Assembly: GCA_016791115.1 (NCBI GenBank)
Contig: JAEUNL010000053.1
Span: 62,001-126,000 of the forward strand
DNA from: Rhodocyclaceae bacterium
Lineage (GTDB): Bacteria > Pseudomonadota > Gammaproteobacteria > Burkholderiales > Rhodocyclaceae
Length of the DNA stretch: 64,000 nt
Direction: 5' to 3'
Below the pieces are notes generated by a model. That model saw only the letters and a program-made list of their open reading frames with translations. It ran no database searches and was not told the origin of the DNA. This document shows, piece after piece, positions 1-7,662 of this stretch. Both the position numbers and the translations under genes were made by a program. Numbering within the stretch: the first letter of the stretch is position 1; each line of letters begins with the position of its first letter.

Positions 1-69
1 CACCTGAAGTCCATCGTAGAGGAGCTGGTTAACAGGCGTGGTCGCGACGACGCCGAGGATTCCGCACAT
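1..69 (-). CDS. purF: Amidophosphoribosyltransferase, N-terminal fragment (runs off the window)
   Basis: Only the first 23 codons are in the window. They read MCGILGVVATTPVNQLLYDG and onward, the start of glutamine phosphoribosylpyrophosphate amidotransferase, the first committed step of purine synthesis. Cys2 becomes the N-terminal nucleophile of the glutaminase domain once the initiator Met is removed. The ATG lies 9 bases after the cvpA stop codon, and the cvpA-purF pair is a widely conserved operon. The rest of the gene lies beyond base 1. Confidence 0.9.
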   Translation of the reverse strand, partial: MCGILGVVATTPVNQLLYDGLQV

Positions 70-78
70 GCTTCACCT

Positions 79-570
79 TCACCGATACTTGATTCGTTTC
101 GCCATCGCTGCCGGCAACCAGGGCTTGGCTGCGACCACCACGGTCTCGAGCGGCGGCACCAGCATCGATGCCTGCCACCAAGGCTCGCGCGGCAGCGCGG
201 TCATCCCGGCAATCAACACGCCGAGCAATACGATCAGCACACCACGCCCGAGCCCGAAGCAGGCACCGAGCACTCGGTCGGTCACACCGAGCCCCGCAGC
301 CTTGAGCAATTCGCGCAGCAGGAAGCGCAGCAACGCAATGAGCAAGATTACCGCGATGACGATCAGTGCGAAAGCGGCAATCGTCTGCACTGTCGGATCC
401 TTCACGATGCCTGACAAAAGAGGCGCAATGTCGCCCGCGAATGTCTTGCCGGCCAGGATCGCCGCCACCCACGCCGCGATTGCGAGCACCTCGCTCACCA
501 GACCGCGCCACAACCCGAGCACCATCGACAGGGCAAGCACGGCAAGAACGCAGAAATCCAGACCGGTCAT
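79..570 (-). CDS. cvpA: CvpA family inner-membrane protein
   Basis: A 163-residue integral membrane protein with about four hydrophobic segments, starting MTGLDFCVLAVLALSMVLGL. Length, topology and position directly before purF fit CvpA, named for its role in colicin V production and more recently linked to envelope stress tolerance. Its biochemical activity is unknown. It sits 17 bases after the SPOR-domain gene in the same minus-strand operon. The ATG at 570 is the only sensible start. Confidence 0.92.
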   Translation of the reverse strand: MTGLDFCVLAVLALSMVLGLWRGLVSEVLAIAAWVAAILAGKTFAGDIAPLLSGIVKDPTVQTIAAFALIVIAVILLIALLRFLLRELLKAAGLGVTDRVLGACFGLGRGVLIVLLGVLIAGMTALPREPWWQASMLVPPLETVVVAAKPWLPAAMAKRIKYR

Positions 571-587
571 TTGGCGGAGAAATCATC

Positions 588-1325
588 CTAGCGCGATGCG
601 ACGACGCCGGCGAGTCCCGCGTGCTTGAGCTTGGCAGCCGCCTGTTCCGCCGCCTCGCGCGTGGCGAACGGACCGGCGCGAACACGCGTCTGCTCGCCCT
701 TCGCGCCCTTCACCATCTCGGTGTAGGAACCGAAGCCGGACTCCTTGACCCTCGCCCGCACCTTGCTCACGTTGGCCGGGTCGGAAAACGCCCCGAGCTG
801 CACCACGAACTCGCCCGCGGCCGGGTTTTCCTTGCCCGAAAGGATGGCTTCGACACGGGCTTCGCGCTCGGCCTTGGGCGGCGGCTTGGGATCGCCGGCA
901 TCCTTCTTCGGATCGGCGGCCGGCACCGGCTTGGCCGGTGCAACGGCTTCGGACTTGCCCGCGGGCACGGCGGGACGAACGGCATCATCGGCCGGTTTGG
1001 CCACGTCTGCGGGAGCGGCGGCGGGGCGCGCCTCCTCGAGAGCCTTGCCTGCAGTTGCGGGCAAGGCCACCTCGGGCTTGGGCTCAGCCCTGGTTTCGAC
1101 CCTGCTTTCGGCCTTCGGGGCCGCATCGGCCGCCTTGGAGGTGTTTCTGGACGCCGTGCCGTCGGGATTCGGAATGCGGATCTGGATGTCCTGCGTCAGC
1201 GGCCGCGGTTCGTGGTCCATCACCATCGGCAGGATGATGGCGGCGGTAAGCGCGAACGCCGCGGCACCAACTAGCCGTCTACGCGCACGCTTCTTGAGTT
1301 CGAGTTGCTTTTCGCTTTCAGCCAT
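588..1325 (-). CDS. SPOR domain-containing membrane protein (DedD-like)
   Basis: A 245-residue bitopic protein. The N-terminus is charged and cytoplasmic (MAESEKQLELKKRARRRL), followed by one transmembrane helix at about residues 18-35. A long Ala/Pro/Lys-rich periplasmic linker comes next. The last 75 or so residues form a SPOR domain beginning FVVQLGAFSDPANV, a fold that binds denuded peptidoglycan at the division septum. E. coli dedD occupies the same place between folC and cvpA, so a cell-division role is likely. The Lys/Ala/Pro-rich linker is low complexity and probably unstructured. Confidence 0.9.
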   Translation of the reverse strand: MAESEKQLELKKRARRRLVGAAAFALTAAIILPMVMDHEPRPLTQDIQIRIPNPDGTASRNTSKAADAAPKAESRVETRAEPKPEVALPATAGKALEEARPAAAPADVAKPADDAVRPAVPAGKSEAVAPAKPVPAADPKKDAGDPKPPPKAEREARVEAILSGKENPAAGEFVVQLGAFSDPANVSKVRARVKESGFGSYTEMVKGAKGEQTRVRAGPFATREAAEQAAAKLKHAGLAGVVASR

Positions 1326-1337
1326 CGGTCGAAGGCT

Positions 1338-2630
1338 TCACTGGGGTGTTTGCCGGGATTGCAGAGTGCGCATCACGTCGGCCACGGTCAGAAACGAACC
1401 GAAGGCGACGATTCTATCACCTTCACCCGCCGCATCTCGCGCCGCAACAAAGGCTTGCGATGCCGAATCGAACTGGCGCACGTCGGCATGCGGCCTTTCC
1501 ACACACACGATTTCCGCCAGTTGTGCGGCGGTCGCCGCACGCGGACCTTCGAGCGACGCGCAAAACCAGTGATCCACTCGATCCCGCAGCAGCCGCACGA
1601 CGCTGGCAATGTCCTTGTCGCGCAGCATGCCGAAAACCGCCCAGGTCTCGGGAAAGAATCCCATGTTGGACAGGTTCTCGTTCAGCACGCCGGCAGCCTG
1701 TGTGTTGTGCGCCACATCGAGTACGATTGCCGGCTTTCCTGGCAATACCTGGAAGCGACCGGGCAGTTCGACCGTGATCAGTCCGCGCCGCAGGTCGCCC
1801 ATCGAGATCGGCAACTTGTCGCGCAGGGTATCCAGCGCCGCGATCACCGCCGAGGCATTGAGGAGCTGGTTTGCACCGCGCAAGGCCGGATAGGCGAGGC
1901 CGCCGCGCCTGACGAGTTGGCCGCCGTCATAGCGCCAGAATCCCCACTGCTGGCGATCGCCGGCGAAACCGAAGTCGCGACCGCTGATCTCGAGTTCCGC
2001 GCCAATCTGTCTTGCATGATCGACCAACGACGCAGGCGGCATCGGATCGCCGACGATCGCCGGCTTGCCGGCGCGGAAGATACCCGCCTTCTCGCGGCCA
2101 ATCGCCTCGCGCGTATCGCCGAGGAATTGCGTGTGGTCGATGTCGACGCTGGTGACGATCGCGCAATCGGGATCGAAGATATTCACCGCATCGAGCCGGC
2201 CGCCCATGCCGACTTCGAGTATCAGGACATCGAGCTTTGCATCGGCAAAGATCTTCCACGCCGCCAGCGTGCCGAACTCGAAGTACGTCAATGGAATGTC
2301 GCCGCGCGCCGCCTCGACCGCTGCGAAGGCATCGCACAGCACATCGTCGGAGGCCGGCACCGCCTCGACACGTACCCGCTCGTTGTAGTCAAGCAGGTGC
2401 GGTGATGTATAGAGGCCGACCCTGTAGCCCGCGCCGCGCAGAACGTTCTCGAGCATCGCGCAAGTCGAACCCTTGCCGTTGGTGCCACCGACCGTAATTA
2501 CCGGCGCATGTTGATCGACGCGCATCGCATCGCGGACTGCTGCGACCCGATCCAGGCCGAGTGCGATCGAATGCGAATGGACGCGATCGATATGCGCGAG
2601 CCACGCATCGAGGGACTGCGGTAGCGGCAT
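1338..2630 (-). CDS. folC: Bifunctional dihydrofolate synthase / folylpolyglutamate synthase
   Basis: This 430-residue cytoplasmic ligase adds glutamate to dihydropteroate and to reduced folates, using ATP. The Mur-ligase-type P-loop GGTNGKGST is at residues 48-56. The LYTSPHL motif and the substrate-binding omega-loop region follow, and a C-terminal ligase domain ends the protein. It is the usual length for bacterial FolC. It lies between accD and the SPOR gene, with 12 bases to the latter, as in many Proteobacteria. Confidence 0.95.
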   Translation of the reverse strand: MPLPQSLDAWLAHIDRVHSHSIALGLDRVAAVRDAMRVDQHAPVITVGGTNGKGSTCAMLENVLRGAGYRVGLYTSPHLLDYNERVRVEAVPASDDVLCDAFAAVEAARGDIPLTYFEFGTLAAWKIFADAKLDVLILEVGMGGRLDAVNIFDPDCAIVTSVDIDHTQFLGDTREAIGREKAGIFRAGKPAIVGDPMPPASLVDHARQIGAELEISGRDFGFAGDRQQWGFWRYDGGQLVRRGGLAYPALRGANQLLNASAVIAALDTLRDKLPISMGDLRRGLITVELPGRFQVLPGKPAIVLDVAHNTQAAGVLNENLSNMGFFPETWAVFGMLRDKDIASVVRLLRDRVDHWFCASLEGPRAATAAQLAEIVCVERPHADVRQFDSASQAFVAARDAAGEGDRIVAFGSFLTVADVMRTLQSRQTPQ

Positions 2631-2653
2631 GGGAAGCGGGAATCTTGCGGCGT

Positions 2654-3517
2654 TCAGGTATGCGCCGGCGCCTGGCGCAGCAATAGGGTCATCAACGCGG
2701 AGAGCTTGCTTCGCATGTCGCGACGGTCGACGATCATGTCGACCGCGCCTTTCTCGAGCAGGAATTCGGAACGCTGAAAGCCCTCCGGCAACTTCTCGCG
2801 GACCGTCTGCTCGATGACGCGCGGGCCGGCAAACCCGACCAGGGCTCCCGGTTCGGCGATGACCACGTCACCCATGAAGGCGAAGCTGGCCGACACGCCG
2901 CCCATGGTCGGGTCGGTCAGCACGCTGAGGTAAGGCAGACGCCGCTGCGCGAGTTGCGTCAGTGCCGCCGTGGTCTTGGCCATCTGCATCAGCGAGAACA
3001 GCCCTTCCTGCATGCGCGCGCCACCGGTTGCGCTGATGCAGATGAAGGACATGTTCTGCTCGATGGCCGCCTTGACGCCCCGCACGAAGCGCTCGCCCAC
3101 CACCGATCCCATCGAACCACCCATGAAATCGAACTCGAAGCACGCGATCACGCAGGGCACGGTCTGTATCGCCCCCTGCATGACCACCAGCGCATCCGCC
3201 TCGCCGGTGTCCTCGAACGCTGCGGCGAGCCGGTCGGTGTAACGCTTGCTGTCCTTGAACTTGAGCGGATCGACCGGCACCACCTCGGCGCCGATCTCGA
3301 ACCGCCCTTCGGGGTCGAGCAGCATGTCGAGCCTTGCACGGGCCCGCAGGCGTTGATGGTGATTGCATTTCGGGCAAACGTTCAGGTTGCCCTCGAGATC
3401 GCTGTTGTAGAGCACCGCCTCGCAGGCCGGGCACTTGACCCATAGCCCCTCGGGGATGGACTTCCGGCCCGACTCGCGCTTGATCTTCGGCGGCAACAGC
3501 TTCTGCAACCAGCTCAT
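2654..3517 (-). CDS. accD: Acetyl-CoA carboxylase carboxyltransferase subunit beta
   Basis: A 287-residue beta subunit of the carboxyltransferase half of acetyl-CoA carboxylase, which makes malonyl-CoA for fatty acid synthesis. A zinc ribbon with Cys29, Cys32, Cys48 and Cys51 (CPACEAVLY / CPKCNHH) is clear, followed by the crotonase-like carboxyltransferase domain with [13 protein letters not shown]. The start ATG overlaps the trpA stop by four bases (ATGA), so the two are probably translationally coupled. Confidence 0.97.
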   Translation of the reverse strand: MSWLQKLLPPKIKRESGRKSIPEGLWVKCPACEAVLYNSDLEGNLNVCPKCNHHQRLRARARLDMLLDPEGRFEIGAEVVPVDPLKFKDSKRYTDRLAAAFEDTGEADALVVMQGAIQTVPCVIACFEFDFMGGSMGSVVGERFVRGVKAAIEQNMSFICISATGGARMQEGLFSLMQMAKTTAALTQLAQRRLPYLSVLTDPTMGGVSASFAFMGDVVIAEPGALVGFAGPRVIEQTVREKLPEGFQRSEFLLEKGAVDMIVDRRDMRSKLSALMTLLLRQAPAHT

Positions 3518-4338
3518 GACCCACCTCGTCCCTTGCCCACGGTTTCATCCAGCGCCTCGCGAATGCCGCGCAGGAATTCGGTTACCCGCGCCACGGCCTG
3601 CTCGCGCGGACTGTTTTCGATCTCTTCCACGATGCGGCTGCCGATGACCACCGCGTCGGCGATGGCGGCAAGCTGCTTCGCCGTCGCGGCATCGCGGATG
3701 CCGAATCCGACGCCGACCGGCATACCTACCTGGGCGCGTATCCTGGGAATCCGCGCCGCAACGTCGCTCACGTCGAGATGGCCTGCACCCGTCACACCCT
3801 TGAGCGACACGTAGTAGATATACCCGCTGCCGACTTCCGCCACGTCCCGATAGCGGCTTTCTGCCGACGTCGGCGCAAGCAGGAAGATCGGATCGATCCC
3901 GTGTGCGCGCACCTTCAACGCAAAATCACGCGCTTCTTCGGGCGGGTAGTCGACCACCAGCACGCCATCGACGCCGGACTCTCGGGCGGATTTGCAAAAC
4001 GCATCGACACCCATCGCCTCGATCGGGTTGGCATACCCCATGAGCACGACCGGCGTGTGGGGATCATCCTTGCGGAACTGATGGGCAATGCCGAGCACGG
4101 TGCGCAGGCTGATTCCCCATTTCAACGCCCGTTCCGACGCGCGCTGGATTGTCGGTCCGTCTGCCATCGGGTCGGAGAAGGGCACACCGAGTTCGATGAT
4201 GTCGGCACCGCCCGCGACAAGTCCGTGCATCAGCGGAACCGTCGCCTGCGGATCGGGATCGCCCGCCGTGATGAAGGGGATCAGCGCCTTGCGGCCCTGC
4301 TGGTGGAGGCGTTCGAATGCGATACGTATGCGTGACAT
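3514..4338 (-). CDS. trpA: Tryptophan synthase alpha subunit
   Basis: A 274-residue TIM-barrel lyase that releases indole from indole-3-glycerol phosphate. The start [11 protein letters not shown] at 4338 is supported by homology and by its one-base overlap with the trpB stop (TGATG). The motif [15 protein letters not shown] carries the catalytic acid region, and a glycine-rich phosphate loop follows near GVGFGI. An in-frame upstream extension to 4500 lies inside trpB and was rejected. It forms trpF-trpB-trpA-accD with its neighbours. Confidence 0.97.
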   Translation of the reverse strand: MSRIRIAFERLHQQGRKALIPFITAGDPDPQATVPLMHGLVAGGADIIELGVPFSDPMADGPTIQRASERALKWGISLRTVLGIAHQFRKDDPHTPVVLMGYANPIEAMGVDAFCKSARESGVDGVLVVDYPPEEARDFALKVRAHGIDPIFLLAPTSAESRYRDVAEVGSGYIYYVSLKGVTGAGHLDVSDVAARIPRIRAQVGMPVGVGFGIRDAATAKQLAAIADAVVIGSRIVEEIENSPREQAVARVTEFLRGIREALDETVGKGRGGS

Positions 4339-5552
4339 CAGAATTTCAGGCCGGATCGTTCGGCCACGGTATGCATGTCCTTGTCGCCGCGGCCTGAGAG
4401 ATTGACCAGCAGCACCTTGTCCTTGCCCAGCGTGGGCGCGAACTTTGCTGCATAGGCCAGCGCATGCGACGATTCCAGTGCCGGGATGATGCCCTCGCAA
4501 CGGCAGCAGGTGTGGAAGGCCTCGAGCGCTTCCGCATCGGTGATCGACACATACTCGGCGCGGCCCGAATCCTTGAGCCAGGCATGCTCCGGCCCGACGC
4601 CCGGATAGTCGAGTCCGGCAGACACCGAATGCGTCTCGATGACCTGGCCGTTCTCATCCTGCAGCAGATACGTGCGATTGCCATGCAGAACACCGGGGCG
4701 CCCCGCGGTCAAAGACGCAGAGTGGCGCCCCGAGTCTATGCCGTCTCCAGCGGCTTCCACGCCGATCAGGCGCACGTCCTTGTGGTCGATGTACGGAAAG
4801 AATATGCCCATCGCGTTCGATCCACCGCCCACGCAGGCGATCACTGCATCGGGCTGACGGCCGGCACGATCTGGCATTTGGTCGATACATTCCTTGCCGA
4901 TTACGGATTGGAAATCCCGCACCATCATCGGATAGGGATGTGGCCCTGCCACTGTGCCGATGATGTAAAACGTATTTGCGACATTGGTCACCCAGTCGCG
5001 CATCGCTTCGTTCAGCGCGTCCTTCAACGTCTTGGAACCCGATTCGACGGGTACGACCGTAGCACCAAGCAGTTTCATGCGATAGACGTTCTGCGCCTGA
5101 CGCTTGACGTCCTCCGATCCCATGTAGACCACGCACTCCATCCCGTAGCGCGCGGCAATGGTCGCAGTTGCCACGCCGTGCTGGCCCGCTCCGGTTTCCG
5201 CGATGACCCGCGGCTTGCCCATGCGTCGCGCGAGCAGCGCCTGTCCGATCACATTGTTGATCTTGTGCGCGCCGGTGTGGTTGAGATCCTCGCGCTTGAG
5301 ATAGATCTGGGCTCCACCAAGGGTTTCAGACCATCGGCGCGCATGGTAGATCGGGCTCGGACGCCCTACGTAGTGGGCCAGTTCGTCCGCGAACTCGGCG
5401 AGAAAGCCGGCATCGTCGCGAAAATGCGCATAGGCCGAGCGAAGCTCGTCCAGTGCTGCAATCAGCGTTTCGGAAACAAACACTCCGCCGTAGGGGCCAA
5501 AGTGGCCGCGGGCATCCGGCAGGTTATACAGGGGAACGTCGGCTATCTGCAT
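4338..5552 (-). CDS. trpB: Tryptophan synthase beta subunit
   Basis: A 404-residue PLP enzyme joining indole and serine. The PLP lysine is Lys97 in [10 protein letters not shown], and the GGGSNAMG phosphate-binding loop follows further on. I chose the ATG at 5552 ([20 protein letters not shown]), which has a GGAG about six bases upstream. A TTG at 5579 would add nine residues with no good ribosome site. The gene overlaps the end of trpF by 29 bases. Confidence 0.96.
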   Translation of the reverse strand: MQIADVPLYNLPDARGHFGPYGGVFVSETLIAALDELRSAYAHFRDDAGFLAEFADELAHYVGRPSPIYHARRWSETLGGAQIYLKREDLNHTGAHKINNVIGQALLARRMGKPRVIAETGAGQHGVATATIAARYGMECVVYMGSEDVKRQAQNVYRMKLLGATVVPVESGSKTLKDALNEAMRDWVTNVANTFYIIGTVAGPHPYPMMVRDFQSVIGKECIDQMPDRAGRQPDAVIACVGGGSNAMGIFFPYIDHKDVRLIGVEAAGDGIDSGRHSASLTAGRPGVLHGNRTYLLQDENGQVIETHSVSAGLDYPGVGPEHAWLKDSGRAEYVSITDAEALEAFHTCCRCEGIIPALESSHALAYAAKFAPTLGKDKVLLVNLSGRGDKDMHTVAERSGLKF

Positions 5553-6162
5553 CTCTGACTCCGGCCACGAATGAGGCAATCTTTGCGGCGTCCTTGATTC
5601 CCCTGGACGCTTCGACTCCGCTGCTGACGTCGACAGCCCACGGGCGCACCCGTTCTATGGCCTGAACAACATTCTGCGCGTCGAGTCCACCCGAGAGGAT
5701 CACCGGGAGCGGCAGTACAGGCGGAATCAGCGACCAGTCGAAGCTTTTGCCTGCGCCACCGTAGCCTTCGACGAAGGCATCGAGCAGCAATCCCTGCGCG
5801 TCTGGGAATTGCGACGCGTATTCTACCAAATGGAGTCCCGGCCTGACCCGCGCCGCCTTGATGTAGGGACGACCATGACGCCTGCAGTCGTCAGCCGTCT
5901 CTTCGCCATGGAACTGCAGCAAGTCGACGTGAACTGCACTCAACGTGCTGGCAATAGACGCTTCTGACGCATTCACGAACAGGCCAACGGAAGTCACGAA
6001 GGGCGGCAGGTGCGCAACGAGTTGCGCGGCGCGTTGTGGCGCGACATACCTCGGGCTGGGTTCGTAGAAGACGAACCCCACCGCATCGACACCCTGTTCG
6101 ACGGCTGTCAGCAAATCCTCTTCGCGCGTGATGCCACAGATCTTGATGCGGGTACGCTGCAT
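5524..6162 (-). CDS. trpF: Phosphoribosylanthranilate isomerase
   Basis: A small TIM-barrel enzyme of tryptophan synthesis that isomerises phosphoribosylanthranilate. The N-terminus [16 protein letters not shown] contains the family signature KICGIT with the active-site cysteine. The C-terminal phosphate-binding region includes the catalytic aspartate in [12 protein letters not shown] at 6162 is preferred. A GTG at 6168 overlapping the truA stop (GTGA) would add two residues and is equally possible. Confidence 0.95.
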   Translation of the reverse strand: MQRTRIKICGITREEDLLTAVEQGVDAVGFVFYEPSPRYVAPQRAAQLVAHLPPFVTSVGLFVNASEASIASTLSAVHVDLLQFHGEETADDCRRHGRPYIKAARVRPGLHLVEYASQFPDAQGLLLDAFVEGYGGAGKSFDWSLIPPVLPLPVILSGGLDAQNVVQAIERVRPWAVDVSSGVEASRGIKDAAKIASFVAGVRDADSRRSPV

Positions 6163-6164
6163 GG

Positions 6165-6971
6165 TCACAACAGACCGAGGGGAAGAGGCGCGATGATACG
6201 TGCAGCCTCAGGCAGACGCCAGCGCGCGTCGTATTGCGCACCGGCGAAATAGAGCCCGTCAGGCGAAAAGGTCGATGGGGCAAGAGATCGATTCCGGCTC
6301 GCCAGCAGTTCGGTCAGCCAAGCGCCATCCTGCGCACCCTTGCCCACCATAACGAGCGCGCCGACCAGATTGCGCACCATGTGATGAAGAAACGCCGTCG
6401 CACGAAACTCCAACACGATGTAGTCACTGATGCGCGAGACCTTGGCGTACTGCAGCACCTTCACCGGTGTCCTGGCTTGGCACTGGGCCGCACGAAATGC
6501 CGAAAAATCGTGTTCACCGAGCAATCGCTGTGCCGCCTCGTGCATCCGCGCCGCATCCAGCACGCGGTGATACCAGCCAGCCCGGCCGGAGGCGAGGGCC
6601 GGGCGTACCGGATGGTTGAACAATACGTAACGATACGCGCGTGCCTCCGCGCAAAATCTCGCATGGAAATCCGCCTCGACCGGCGCGGCCCAGCGAACGG
6701 CGACAGTGTCCGGCAACCACGAATTGGCGCCACGTACCCACGCTGAAAGCGGACGGATCGCCGCAGTGTCGAAATGCGCGACCTGCATCAGCGCATGAAC
6801 GCCCGCGTCCGTTCGGCCCGCACATTGCACCCTGACCGGATGACCCGCGATCCGCCCGAGTGCCGTCTCCAGCACGTCCTGCACCGTATTTCCATGCGGT
6901 TGGGATTGCCAGCCGGCAAATGCCGTACCGCAGTATTCGATGCCGAGCGCAATGCGGCGCGTCTCGCTCAT
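6165..6971 (-). CDS. truA: tRNA pseudouridine(38-40) synthase
   Basis: A 268-residue pseudouridine synthase acting on the anticodon stem-loop of tRNA. The catalytic Asp55 is in CAGRTDAGVHA, and FLHHMVRNLVGAL near the C-terminus is typical of TruA. The start MSETRRIALGIEYCG at 6971 overlaps the upstream membrane-protein gene by four bases (ATGA). A longer in-frame extension to 7112 lies inside that gene and was rejected. truA next to trpF is conserved in Betaproteobacteria. Confidence 0.96.
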   Translation of the reverse strand: MSETRRIALGIEYCGTAFAGWQSQPHGNTVQDVLETALGRIAGHPVRVQCAGRTDAGVHALMQVAHFDTAAIRPLSAWVRGANSWLPDTVAVRWAAPVEADFHARFCAEARAYRYVLFNHPVRPALASGRAGWYHRVLDAARMHEAAQRLLGEHDFSAFRAAQCQARTPVKVLQYAKVSRISDYIVLEFRATAFLHHMVRNLVGALVMVGKGAQDGAWLTELLASRNRSLAPSTFSPDGLYFAGAQYDARWRLPEAARIIAPLPLGLL

Positions 6972-7582
6972 GCGAACAAGGCCCACGCGCCGATGCCGCA
7001 CGCAGCGATACAGGCAAGCGCATCGAGCACACCGAAACGGGGTTGCGAAATCAGGATGGGAGCCACCATCGACAGTTCGACGGGGTCGCGCCCGTGCAGC
7101 CATGCCCGCCACTCACCCTCGGGCAACCCCTGGTCGATATAGCGCAGAACCAGGGCAAGACGAACCGCGGCACGCGAGCGATCCATGCCAAGCAGTGCGA
7201 CCGGAGCGGATAGGACATAGAGGCCGGCGAGCATTCCCTCCCTCGGCGTGAGTTCAAGGAGCACGACGACCAGCATCAAGGTGCCCAGCAGGCGAAGCGC
7301 GTGTTCGATCGCAAGACCGACACCCTCGGCGGTCGGAGACATCCATGCCAGATCCGGCCACAGGAACCGCCCCGGCGTCGCCCAGGCGAACACCAGCGCC
7401 AGTGCGAGGAAAAGCCAGCGCGCGCGACGCATCATCCGAATCGCCCTGCCCCGCGCGACAACCATCGCGACGACGACAATAATGGCGGCAAGCGATTCCA
7501 GGGAAAATCCGACAAGGGACTGCAGCAGTACGACACAGGACGCCCAGATCAGCAACCGCGCCGGCGTGTGGAGAACGAACAT
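6968..7582 (-). CDS. EcfT/CbiQ-like membrane protein
   Basis: A 204-residue integral membrane protein with several hydrophobic helices in the N-terminal two thirds and a more polar central segment (MDRSRAAVRLALVLRYIDQG). The pattern resembles the transmembrane T-component of energy-coupling-factor transporters (CbiQ/EcfT). No ECF ATPase or substrate-binding S-component gene lies nearby. Its stop overlaps the truA start by four bases. I place it in the CbiQ-like group by resemblance, and a transport role is unproven. Confidence 0.6.
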   Translation of the reverse strand: MFVLHTPARLLIWASCVVLLQSLVGFSLESLAAIIVVVAMVVARGRAIRMMRRARWLFLALALVFAWATPGRFLWPDLAWMSPTAEGVGLAIEHALRLLGTLMLVVVLLELTPREGMLAGLYVLSAPVALLGMDRSRAAVRLALVLRYIDQGLPEGEWRAWLHGRDPVELSMVAPILISQPRFGVLDALACIAACGIGAWALFA

Positions 7583-7631
7583 GAGGGATGCAACCGGAAA
7601 GCCGTTCTGGCGATTCTGTCACATCCGTGCG

Positions 7632-7655
7632 GCGGGCCGGCGATCGCCGGCCCGC
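7632..7655 (-). terminator. Perfect 24-bp palindrome after fimV, possible terminator
   Basis: Bases 7632-7655 form a perfect inverted repeat centred on GATC, with both arms very GC-rich (arm GCGGGCCGGCGA). It lies eight bases after the fimV stop and before the EcfT-like gene. No T-run follows on either strand, so if it terminates transcription it does so without a U-tract. It could instead be a protein-binding or mRNA-stabilising site. Confidence 0.4.
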
Positions 7656-7662
7656 GGAATGG

